DNA from: Hippopus hippopus
Taxonomy: Eukaryota > Mollusca > Bivalvia > Cardiida > Cardiidae
Length of the DNA stretch: 64,000 nt
NCBI GenBank assembly: GCA_946811185.2
Contig: OX328103.1
Coordinates: 186,001 to 250,000, forward strand
Direction of reading: 5' to 3'
Of the stretch, positions 55,870-64,000 are shown piece after piece; the first letter of the stretch is position 1; every line of letters starts with the position of its first letter. Made by a program: the position numbers and the translations under genes. Under the pieces are notes generated by a model. It was not told the DNA's origin, searched no databases, and saw nothing but the letters and a program-made list of their open reading frames with translations.

Positions 55870-58800
55870 CTGAAAATGTTGAAAAGATATAGAGGGAATT
55901 TTTTTTTTTGGTGAAAGATCAAAATTTATTTCATCGAGTGAACATCGTCAGTAGTATTTTCACGAGTGGTGCAGCCACGAGTGAAAATATTACCTATGAT
56001 GTTCACAAGATGAATAAATTTCGATCTTTCACCGAAAAAAAACCCAATATTCTATTTATTTCATGCTTCTAACATTTTTCTAGGGAGACTTACATCAAAG
56101 TCCAGTACTTCTTTTCGGTAATTCCCAATGGCGTACCCCCCTCCATATAACAACGCATTACAATATTACGTAAAGTGCGAGAAATGTAGAGTAAATTATG
56201 TCATATTTCCATCTGGTTGAGTGGCAAGTGCATTTTACCAAGGTAACTAGTGCGCAGGAACTACTTTACACCTTCAGTTGAAGAGTTAGAAAATAAAATC
56301 GGTATTTTTCACTAGTTGTAACCATGAAATATCGAAAAATATTCCACCGTTATTTCTAGATAAACTACCAGAAAGCATGAAATAAGAGTTTATATTCACT
56401 GTATAGAAAAAGTTTAGCAACACTTGTAGTTTACAGCTAAATATTTCACTGTTGATGAAACATGGTTACTTAACTCTTTACCACACATTCCCGACTTCTA
56501 ACAACCCTGAGGAAGAAGCCTTTTGAAAACATTGAGAGAAAAGGAGAAAATGCTGGTAACCATGCTGGTAACCAGCATTTTCTCCTTTTCCCACAATGTT
56601 TTCTGCTCTATCAAGGAAAAACTGAGGTATTTTTACCCCCTTTAATTTTGTCGTTTGCAATTGCTATTAATTTGGACTAGTCCAAGATTTTGTTGTTTGG
56701 TAACGAGTTAACAAAGTACAAAATAAGCCTTAGCGTATAAATAATCATTGATTTAGAAACCTGTGGGCTAGGCTAATCAACCTGTCACAAACGCATTAAA
56801 TTTTCATATACACATGAAATTTCAAGGCATAGCTAAACTTTTAAATGTTGCTAAACTTTTTTTACTATGTATATATTTTACTTAAGACTTTCATATCTCA
56901 ACCAGATACCAAATGTTACAACGATCCTCAGGAAAAAGCCCTTTAAAAATATTGTAGGAAAACGGTTAGGGTTGATTTTTCCCACAATGTTGCCGAGCCC
57001 CAGTAGCTCAGACGGTAGTGTGCAGGACTTGGGAACAGGGGGTGGCGGGTTCAATCCCTGGCTTCGCCAATTTCTTTCCAAGGATTGATAATAGTCATTG
57101 TGACAGGATTCACTCCTCTCCCACCACTAACCATTGTTTCAACTATGGTTATGTTGGAAAGCAGCCAGTGGCTTGGAAAGAAAATTGTGCAGACTACTGG
57201 TAAAAGCGACTCCAAGAAAGCATGGATAAGTGCACCAGCTGCCGCGATATAGATAAAATAATGTTGAAAACGGCATTAAACACCATACAATCAATCAATC
57301 CTAAAATGTTTTCTGTCACAATTTATAAACAAATTTCAATTTTTGAGTCACATCCATGACTGCCTTTTTTCATCGATCAGAATACCTGTCGACCAGAATA
57401 CCAGTCTAGAGGTGGTTAACATTGCCAATTATGGATGTTGTAGTTCGTCTCTACAGGACACTGGCACAGAAACAACTTCTACACAAGATTGTTCTGTTGC
57501 AGTTTTTGTGGAAATCAAAATAAGCATAAAGTCATTATCTAGTAATTTGTGAAATTTTAAACCTGCAATAATATTCAGTTTAACAGTACCTTATCAAGAC
57601 TGATTCTGTCTGATGACAACCCAGTAATGAAGTCATCTGTTTCTATTCCTGGAGGGAAAAAGTGAGATATAAGGGAGATTACTCTAGCCACATCTTCTTG
57701 AAGGAGGTACAGACATGCATTGGGTCCCGCATCAAATGTGTACGCAACCTGAATATGAAAATGAAAGTCATGACATTTTGTTAAATATCATACAATCAGC
57801 AAACTCATTACCACACAGTATCAAGTTTTAACGACCTTGATGAAGAAGGCTTTGGAAAACATTGTGGGAAAAGGACAACGTGACTCCCCATAAAAATTAA
57901 AAAAAAAACATATTAGGTACATAATGCTTTCAAAATGCTGTCTTGGAGTTACAACAAGGGGTTGTTTTGTAAAGGGTTAACAGTGTGATTTGATAAATCC
58001 AACAAAATCAATCTAAAGATTCAAGCTAAATTTAAATTACTCCTTTTCCCACAATGTCATTAAAAGGCTTCTTCCTTAGGGTTGTTAACGCTTTACCAAA
58101 CAACAAAAATTTTAGTGTGGTCCAAATTTGAAGTATTTACAGATGACAATATGTTAGATTAGTCCAAGTTGAAAGTATTTGCAGATGAAAAATTAAATGA
58201 GATTCAAATGTTAACACCTGAATTGCAAATGGTATAAAACATTGTGGAAGAAAAAAAAATGCTGGTAACAAGCATTTTCTCCTTTTCCCATGATGTTTTG
58301 AAAAGCCTTCTTTTTCAAGGTTGTTAAAACTCTTTATTATGTGGTAAAGGGTTAAGCCACATTTAGATTTCTCCTTTTCACACATTGTCATTTAAAGACT
58401 TCTTCCTCAAGGTTGTTAAAGTATGGGAATGTTTGATAAATGGTTACTCATACAATACCTACCCTAACTTGTTTGTGATATTTGTTGTATGCATGTACAA
58501 GAGACATTATTTGTCTGGAGATGTCTGTCAGGTATGAGATGGGTGGATATGTATCTAAACACACAGCATGTAACTGGTTACTATCCTGAAATGATATAGG
58601 AAAACTATAACTGCCCATTTTTTTTAAAATACATGTATACTTTTAGACCAGCCTAATAGCTCAAGTGGAACAGTGTAGGACTCATGAGCGTCAAGTTTCA
58701 GGCCACTTGAGGGTGTGGTTTCAAGACCCACAACTGGCCATCTAAAATTAGTAGGTGTTTTACATGAGATCTTAAACCAAGGTCCCATGTCAGGGCTTTT

Positions 58801-61800
58801 TTTCCTTCTATGATTGAGGCCGATATTCGGTGACTTCCCAATTGCAAAAAGCATCACTTTTTCCCAATTATGGCGAAAGAATTTCCCAATTTTGCTGAAA
58901 GAATTTCCCAATTTTGCTGCAAGAATTACTCATAATATGATGCTGAAATTCCCAATAAGTTAAAATACCAATTTCTCAAAAGCTATTTCAAATGACCAGA
59001 CACAGAACTTTCGTTATTTAGCGGTGATTGAAACCAAAAGCAGGCTTTTTATTGATTTGTACCGAAATGACTCAGCTGACTGCGCTGCAGTACGTCTGAA
59101 ATGTTGCGTTTTCTTGCCGCCATTTGGTTTGTTTAATGGAGGCATTCTTAACCGAAGCGAGTTATTTTTTGCGCATTTTAACACCGCACGTAGACTGAAC
59201 GCAGTTGTGATTTCTCTATCATTCAATATTGAATCCTTTGACATATTATATAAATGTTGGTCTTTCGTAACAACTTACAGCTGACAAAAGAAGTTTTCTT
59301 TAACTTAACATTGTGGAACACATTCTTACTCGGTTGCAGTCCTACGTATTTAAAACAAAAACAAACACGCTGTATCAAAGTAAAACATGTCAAGAACCGG
59401 GAAACATTACAAAAAGTTTGTTAAAAGGGATGCAGATGATAAAGGCCACTGCAGCCTTTTTAATTTCGGCGTGAAACGTTCAAATTCTTTGCTGATCGAT
59501 CTACAGGTAATTAAATCTTCGCATACTGAGTCTCAATCTGAAGTGCCGGTTCTGTTGGGCATCGCCGATCTCCCTTTGTCTGAAGACTAGACAATTATTA
59601 TCACTGCACATGGTGCAAACTCTACATCTACAGTTATAATATCCAAGCCTAGCCTTGTAACTTCCACAGATAATGATTTCCTTGTATCATATGATGGCTG
59701 GAAAGCAGTTCTTCTAAAGTATTAATTCCAGCACCCATGGGTATACCACAGTAGTGTTAAAAAGGGCTATAAGCCTGTATGTGCAAATGCTGTGAGATAT
59801 TTGGCCATAGTTTAAGCAGTTAAAATGTGACTGTTGAATTTTTTTCACTTATTAAATTTATGCACCTTTCTATTTACTGTATGTATGTACACTGCAATTA
59901 ATTTGTTTTATTGATGAACCTTGAAAGTCGGTCTGATTTTTCCCAATTTGGCCAAAATCACGCTTGAATTTCCCAAAATGAGAGGCTAAGGCCCCTTCCC
60001 AATTTTTGGAAAAAAAGCCATGCATGTGACAGTGCTATATACTGAGCATGTTTAAAGAACAAAGTGTAACTAAGGATGGATTTTGTCCTGTATCCTGCAC
60101 TATCCCTCTTTACAAGACTAACAGTCTTCAGGGGGGCGTCATCCATATGGAAGAAAAGCTTTTGAAAACATGGTGCAAAAGGGAGAAAATGCTTGTGACC
60201 AACATTCTCTCCTTTTCTCGCAATGTTTTCTTCCCTTTCTTTAGAAATCTTATCATTTAAGCAACATTTTATAAGTAGTCTGCAAATGCTTTCAATTTAG
60301 AAACAACTGAAATTTTGTTGTGTGGTACACAGTTAAACATACTTATTTGCATGGATTGTGAAACAAGTTCTAATCACCCTCAATGATTGATACCTGGAAA
60401 CCTGTACTTGTGCTGTGACATGTGTAATTTCCAAAGTTGACCCTGCTCATCACCGAATTCAAACCCAGTACCTTTGACATGAGAGGCGGACACTCTACTA
60501 CTACAATACTTCCCAGAACCTTCTTTAGAGATTGTTCTGCCTGGCCAGGTTGCTCAGTGGTTAGCATATCTGACTTGTGACCTTGGTGCTTGCAGATTCA
60601 ATACCTGGCTGAAGCAAACTTTCCTTCCAGTGATTTTTTTGCCTCTCACCTCTCATGGATGTGAGAAAAGCATTCAGTGGTTTGGAAAGAAAGTTGCGTC
60701 AATACTGGTGTGAGAAAGCCATGAAACACATGCATAGGTGCACTGACAGCCATGAAATGACCTAAGCTATTAAAATCTGCATTAAACTCCAATACAAAAA
60801 TATAGAGATTGTTCTATCTTACCTTCATGGTTTCTTCAGCAAACACTTCAAAATTTTTGGTCAGAATGGCCTCTTTAATTTTCTCCACTCTCACAGGAAC
60901 TTGTTTCACTCTTTCTTTGATTAACTGGCTGGTTCTAACTGTTGTCTGCATTCCTTCAGAACTTCCTATATGCTTCTTTTGATCACTTACCTGTGTAAAA
61001 CAGTGACAGAAATTCTGAATATTTGTTTTTTCTGGAATTTAATAACTTTTTCAACAATAACTTAGAAATGGTGACCAGCAGACCTATTCATTCATGGAAT
61101 TTCTGTAAACAAAACACTCTTTTCAGCACATTACCTACTTTTTCAGAGACTCAAAGAAACTAAATTCTGCACAACCCAAAAGACAAATCCAATGGTAAAG
61201 GCCACATATATTTGTTTAATCTGCAAACCTTTCTAATTTTGGCATGTTTTTGTTGACTGGTAGACTAAAATCAAGGGCAAACATTTTAACTCATTATCAC
61301 GCCACAAAAACTGAAGATCCATTCATATCGAAAGTATCTGCAGACAACAAATTAAATGTTGAAAAAAAATGGAATTTATCTTAGAATTTTTTTTCAGCTG
61401 CTAAAATACAGTTAATCTGTGATCTGCAAATGCTTACAATTCTGACCAGTGTAAAATTGTGTCATTTGAACAACAAAATTTTGGGCCTGTCTGAATTTAG
61501 AGCATTTGCAGACAAAATGAATACTGACTCAAAAAAATGAATTTTGTGTTTCTAAGGGAAGAAAACATTGTGGGATAAGGAAAAAATGCTGTTTTCAATA
61601 GTCTTATCTATCAGGGATGTGAAACTCGTGATTGTTGGGTAGGGTGTGAACTGCTTGATTGATTGAATGGCGTTTTATGCCGCTTTCAACATTATTTCAG
61701 TCATTATACCGTGACAGTTGGCATATTCATGTATGTCATGGGTTTCACCAGTACCAGGCTAAAGCTCCAAAAGCTCTTGCCTAAGAATACTCTCACGAAA

Positions 61801-63991
61801 AACCCAGTGCTTCCAGTGAGGCTCGAAACCCCGGGCCTCCAAGTTACAAGTCCTACACTATACCACTGAGCCACGCAGGACCAAGGTAAAGTGTTTAGCA
61901 AATTCTACAGCTACACATACCACAAGAACCAGCACTCTAAGCTCTGGCCAGTGTGTGTCTGGGACCAGCTGCCATGATTATAGAGAACCTATCATTGGGT
62001 TCTGTCCCTTTGTAAAGTGTTAAAACAAATTTTACAGCTACACATACCACAAAAACCAGTACTCTAAGCTCCGGCCAGTGTGTTTCTTTAAACATATTTA
62101 TTTTACATCGATTGAGAAACAAGTTCTTACAACTTATACTAATCTCTCTCAATTCTGCTTTCTGGGAACTACACCAGTACTCGCGCTGAATGTGTGGGCC
62201 AATGAAAAATCCCAAAGATGATACCCGCTCCCAGGTATTGAACTCGGGACTTTACGGTTACGAGGCCCACGCTCTACCCCACAACCACAGACACCACACT
62301 AGTGTGTTTCTAGGGTCAGCTACCATGATACTGAGTTTCTACCATTGGGTTCACTCCCTTTGTAAAGGGTTAAACGAAATGAAAAATTACACATACCACT
62401 AGGACTAGTATTCTAAGCTCTGGCCAGTGCGTGTCTGGGGCCAGCTGTCGTGATATTGAGTCACTACCATTGGGTTCCGTCCCTTTTTCCCACACAACAA
62501 ACCCACCATAAACACTGCGACAGGCACTCCCTGATCCGCGTCTACACGCAAAATAAAATGAGTATGTCTCTAACCTTTTACTACACAATCCCAAGTTTTA
62601 ATGATCCTGAGACAGAAGCATTTTTAACACATTGTGGGAAAAAGTTACCAGCATTTTCTCTTATTCTCACAAGGTTTTCGACCTTTTCAAAGACAAATTC
62701 TATCATTTGTGCCACATTTGAAGTTTGTTTGCAATTACTTTCAATTTAGACATGTCTACCTTCAGGTATCAAAATTCTAGAGTTGCCTGAATAGACAGTA
62801 TTTGCATAGGACATGTTAAATGAGGCTCATATCAAGGGTTTTGTCTCTGATAGAATACAAAATATTGTGGGAAAAGGGGAAAGTGCGTGTCATCAGTATT
62901 TTCCTCTTTTCCCTCAATGTTTTCAAAAGCCATATGGAAAGCATCTGCAGACAACAATATAAATGTGGCTCAAATGCTGGGATATATAATTGAAAAGTTA
63001 GAAAACATTGTGAGAATAGCAGAAAATGCTGGTAACCAAATTAAATAAATACGGATAAAATGATGGGATTTACCATTGAAAATATTGAAAATGTTATGGG
63101 GATAGGAGAAAAATGCTGGCTAAAATGATGGAATTTATCTTTGAAAAGTTAAAAAACATTCATGATTGCGAGAAAAGGAAAAAAATACTGGTTTTCAAAA
63201 GCCTTCTTTCTTAAGGTTGTTAAAACTCCAGATCATGTGGTAGAGGCTAACACAGCTATTTCAACAATGTTTCTAAATAAATTTTCTTCAGGGTTTTAAA
63301 AACATAGGATTGACCATTAAAGTGTTTTGTTATTTTCTTTTGCATAAAGTATTTATATCTATGTGTACCAGTAGGTCTGCTGTTACTAATCATCCCTTTA
63401 CAAAACAACACCCACTTTTCTTCCAACCTGTCGAAGAAGGTTTATGAAATTAATATTGGAAAATAGAAACACTGGCAATCAGCATATTCTCCTTTATTTT
63501 TTACAAATACTTACTGCATTTTAGTTCTTTACCATACAACTTAGATCTAGTGTTGTTAAAACACAACACTGTATTCATTGATTGTATGGTGTTTAAGGCC
63601 GTTTTCAACACTATTTCAGTTATATCGTGGCAGCCAGTGCACCTATCCATGTTTTCTTGGATTTTCTTTTACCAGTACTCTGCTCAATATCCTTTCCAAG
63701 CCACTGGCTGCATTCGCCATAACCATCGTTGAAACAATGGTCAGCACTGAGTGAGGAATAAATCTTGTTGCAATGACTATCATCAATCCTCGGAAAGAAA
63801 TTGGCCGAGACAGGGTTCGAACCAGCAACCCCCTGTTTTCAAGTCCTGTACCCTAATGACGGAACTACAAGTGAATTTTACCCTGGACGTGTCCATTGTA
63901 TGTGTTATCTTTCTTCAAGTAGTTACTTCTACTTACCTTGCTGTATCTGATATATCCCCCTCAATCTTGTACAGTTTAGCCAGTGTATAGG
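55600..63991 (-). CDS. MVD: Mevalonate diphosphate decarboxylase gene, 3' six exons (5' part outside window)
   Basis: The enzyme performs the ATP-dependent decarboxylation of mevalonate 5-diphosphate to isopentenyl diphosphate, the last step of the mevalonate pathway to sterols, dolichol and prenyl groups. It belongs to the GHMP kinase fold. Six exons join in phase to give 305 residues, about three quarters of a normal protein of about 400 residues. The order is ATP/phosphate-loop segment with GSGSACRS, then [19 protein letters not shown], then [11 protein letters not shown], then [15 protein letters not shown] near the C-terminus. In the known family the Ser and Arg of GSGSACRS and the Asp of TFDAGPNA are active-site residues, and all are present. 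No exon has a stop or frameshift, so the gene looks functional. The tail after PGPGP is longer and more charged than in vertebrates. The introns are dense in MITEs and SINEs. The identification rests on recognised motifs and perfect intron phases. Confidence 0.95.
55908..56040. repeat. Long palindrome in the last MVD intron
   Basis: GGTGAAAGATCAAAATTTAT... and its complement ATAAATTTCGATCTTTCACC form arms of about 60 bp around GTGGTGCAGCCAC. A TTATTTCATGCTTCTAAC motif at 56056 and its inverse at 56375 suggest a larger element of about 480 bp. Confidence 0.75.
56470..56711 (+). mobile_element. MITE-A in MVD intron, expanded turn
   Basis: TTAA at both ends. The turn contains a duplicated ATGCTGGTAACC, extending the loop. 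The stem is otherwise near perfect. Confidence 0.9.
56910..57360 (+). mobile_element. MITE-A interrupted by SINE-a
   Basis: The left part ends TTTTCCCACAATGTT at about 56991. The right part resumes AAAATGTTTTCTGTCAC at about 57303. Confidence 0.75.
56992..57300 (+). mobile_element. SINE-a inside a MITE-A hairpin
   Basis: CAGTAGCTCAGACGGTAG and CGGGTTCAATCCC, ending ACAATCAATCAATC. Roughly AATGTT on both sides may be its target duplication. Confidence 0.82.
57590..57748 (-). CDS. MVD: MVD exon with catalytic TFDAGPNA motif
   Basis: This 159-nt, phase-0 exon has 53 codons, between CATATTCAG and [25 protein letters not shown] carries the Asp that family knowledge assigns to catalysis and the GPNA turn. 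It then runs through [16 protein letters not shown], which matches the FPP..-D.F..GL segment of animal MVDs. Confidence 0.95.
57803..57980 (+). mobile_element. MITE-A in MVD intron, hairpin lost
   Basis: ACCACACAGTATC left. The stem is interrupted after GGGAAAAGGACAA. Right end TTTTGTAAAGGG-TTAA. Confidence 0.65.
58085..58355 (-). mobile_element. MITE-A in MVD intron, duplicated long arm
   Basis: TTAA at both ends. The arm segment GTATTTACAGATGACAAT / GTATTTGCAGATGAAAAA occurs twice. Confidence 0.82.
58463..58585 (-). CDS. MVD: MVD exon ([19 protein letters not shown])
   Basis: This 123-nt, phase-0 exon has 41 codons. The acceptor reads TTTCAG and the donor GTTAGG/GTAGGT. It encodes [19 protein letters not shown], a strongly conserved MVD segment, then a helix ending in HKQVR that leads directly into [11 protein letters not shown] in the next exon. 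Confidence 0.94.
58791..60022 (+). mobile_element. hAT-1 element, 1.2 kb
   Basis: Termini CAGGGCTTTTTTTCC and GGAAAAAAAGCCATG are flanked by CATGT on both sides (58786-58790 and 60023-60027). Repeated TTTCCCAATTTTGCTG motifs lie near the left end. The interior carries one short open frame. Non-autonomous derivative by size. Confidence 0.85.
59387..59590 (+). CDS. Short open frame in hAT-1 (transposase N-terminal remnant?)
   Basis: It encodes 67 residues beginning [19 protein letters not shown], basic at the N-terminus, ending in an acidic LPLSED. Only a fragment of the usual hAT transposase length (over 500) would fit, and no zinc-binding or DDE residues are visible. The same frame exists, broken, at 34757. 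Its place inside a hAT suggests the first exon of a transposase, but this is inference. Confidence 0.35.
   Translation: MSRTGKHYKKFVKRDADDKGHCSLFNFGVKRSNSLLIDLQVIKSSHTESQSEVPVLLGIADLPLSED
60145..60335 (+). mobile_element. MITE-A in MVD intron
   Basis: Left end lost. Hairpin with several mismatches. Right end GTGGTACACAGTTAA. Confidence 0.75.
60545..60802 (+). mobile_element. SINE-e
   Basis: GGTTGCTCAGTGGTTAGCAT and GCAGATTCAATACC form the tRNA-like head. The 3' end GCATTAAACTCCAATACAAA resembles the SINE-a tail in style. Lies next to an MVD splice donor (60822). Confidence 0.75.
60823..60990 (-). CDS. MVD: MVD exon ([14 protein letters not shown])
   Basis: This 168-nt, phase-0 exon encodes 56 residues. 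The acceptor reads TTACACAG and the donor AAG/GTAAGA. It starts [17 protein letters not shown], matching the VSxxKKxxxSxxGM segment of the family that follows the LRxLxLV strand, and ends in FAEETMK, which leads into [10 protein letters not shown] of the next exon. The exon's own first bases (GTAAGTGA) look like a splice donor, a coincidence that could mislead gene predictors. Confidence 0.93.
61290..61655 (-). mobile_element. MITE-A, two degenerate copies
   Basis: Long-arm motifs GCAGACAACAAATTAAATG and GCATTTGCAGAC are present. The hairpins are largely lost. Confidence 0.55.
61650..61885 (-). mobile_element. SINE-c
   Basis: GATTGATTGAATGGCG tail, GAAAAACCCAGTGC, and head complement GAAACCCCGGGCCTCC. 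Confidence 0.82.
61886..62364 (-). pseudogene. Two decayed tandem copies of the MVD exon 3' half
   Basis: Within the intron following exon 62397-62541 there are two further copies of a unit of about 127 bp, made of the KGTEPN...HWPELR..LV half of the exon plus the start of its intron. The far copy (61886-62019) has a one-base insertion, so its frame runs to a stop after HTLARA. The nearer copy (62013-62364) has an in-frame TAG and is interrupted by a 213-bp SINE. Both keep a GTATGTG donor but have no acceptor, so normal splicing should ignore them. Confidence 0.85.
62088..62300 (-). mobile_element. SINE-b inside a duplicated MVD exon fragment
   Basis: This 213-bp copy has AGTGTGTTTCT on both sides (62077-62087 and 62301-62311). 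On the minus strand, GGGGTAGAGCGTGGGCC and GAGTTCAATACC form the head, then GCGCGAGTACTGGTGTAG, then CTCAATCGATGTAAAATAAA. Confidence 0.9.
62397..62541 (-). CDS. MVD: MVD exon with GSGSACRS active-site loop
   Basis: This 145-nt exon has a GCGTGTAG acceptor and a GTG/GTATGT donor. The first base completes the split Arg, then 48 codons follow: RGSGSACRS (loop with catalytic Ser and Arg), [10 protein letters not shown], then [11 protein letters not shown]. Its 3' half plus about 35 bp of the following intron is repeated twice downstream in the intron (61886-62364). This copy is taken as the real exon because only it has an acceptor and an intact frame with both neighbours. Confidence 0.93.
62571..63255. 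mobile_element. MITE-A cluster, degenerate
   Basis: A + copy (62571-62770, left stem deleted) is followed by three or four diverged - stem/long-arm units up to GATCATGTGGTAGAGG. Confidence 0.6.
63390..63520 (+). mobile_element. MITE-A remnant
   Basis: CCCTTTACAAAACAACACCC, then a decayed stem (GGCAATCAGCATATTCTCC). Confidence 0.5.
63574..63870 (-). mobile_element. SINE-a next to an MVD exon
   Basis: GATTGTATGGTGTTTAAGG tail, GCCAGTGCACCTATCCATG body, head complement GGGTTCGAACCAGC. It ends about 65 bp from the splice donor of exon 63937-63991. Confidence 0.83.
63937..63991 (-). CDS. MVD: MVD exon (most upstream in window)
   Basis: This 55-nt exon follows a TTTTCAG acceptor and ends at an AG/GTAAGT donor. 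It begins with two bases of a split codon, encodes 17 residues ([17 protein letters not shown]), and ends with two bases that complete an Arg codon with the next exon. In the family this helix lies just before the [10 protein letters not shown] phosphate loop. The preceding exons are beyond the window edge. Confidence 0.9.
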
Positions 63992-64000
63992 CTGAAAATA

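Larger units (their letters stand above)
58648..60140 (+). mobile_element. SINE-d split by hAT-1
   Basis: The head side (TAATAGCTCAAGTGGAACAG to AAGGTCCCATGT) ends at 58790. The tail side resumes at 60023 (CATGTGACAGTGCTATATAC). The intact SINE-d at 54108 confirms the junction. Confidence 0.82.

Noticed and set aside
61937..62215. Second functional copy of the MVD HWPELR exon
   Set aside because: No acceptor. One copy is frameshifted, and the other has an in-frame stop and is split by a SINE.
1..64000. CRISPR array or bacterial operons
   Set aside because: Repeats are dispersed, palindromic and transposon-like without regular spacers. Spliced exons show a eukaryote.

Overview
This is AT-rich eukaryotic genomic DNA. 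It has spliced exons with consensus GT/AG junctions, no operons, and a very heavy load of short non-autonomous transposons. The mix points to a lophotrochozoan, most likely a bivalve mollusc: tRNA-headed SINEs, Helentron/pearl-like elements with about 160-bp internal tandem repeats and an ACGG microsatellite, and hAT fragments. This is an inference from repeat style, not a database match.

The one gene I can name is on the minus strand at the right edge: the 3' six exons (305 residues) of mevalonate diphosphate decarboxylase (MVD), at 63991-63937, 62541-62397, 60990-60823, 58585-58463, 57748-57590 and 55869-55600. All junctions are in phase. The 5' exons lie beyond the window. Its introns are full of repeats, and the intron after exon 62397-62541 holds two decayed tandem copies of part of that exon, one of them broken by a SINE. 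A weak candidate terminal exon of an unknown gene lies at 19780-19843 (minus).

Nearly everything else is repeats. MITE-A dominates: about 90 copies of a roughly 230-bp element with TTAA flanks, CCCTTTACCA-type ends and a central hairpin of about 65 bp. By adding up the listed spans it covers roughly 30% of the window. In the MITE-A entries, strand + means the short arm (TTAACCCTTTACCACACAAT end) is on the left, and - means the long arm (ACAAAATTTTAGACTTGTCC end) is on the left. Other families are: B (GATC-rich perfect palindromes, 17 copies), C (long foldback of about 350 bp), D (TTAAAGATAC termini, about 350 bp), E (AAAGGGGG inverted repeat), SINE-a to SINE-g (tRNA-derived), HINE-1 and HINE-2 (Helentron-like elements with 3' hairpins and tandem repeats), hAT-1 and hAT-2 (5-bp target duplications), and a 1.2-kb TA-flanked palindromic element at 36432-37624.

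Layout: 1-24 kb is MITE-A with families B to E and a few SINEs. 24.3-27.5 kb is two MITE-A copies split by HINE-1 and HINE-2. 27.5-33.5 kb is MITE-A arrays and a second HINE-1. 34-37.6 kb is nested hAT elements and the TA-flanked element. 41-44 kb is a composite HINE-2 inside a SINE. 44-54.7 kb is mixed MITE and SINE sequence. 55-64 kb is the MVD gene. The nesting order suggests that C, D and E are older, MITE-A is later, and some HINE, SINE and hAT insertions are the most recent.
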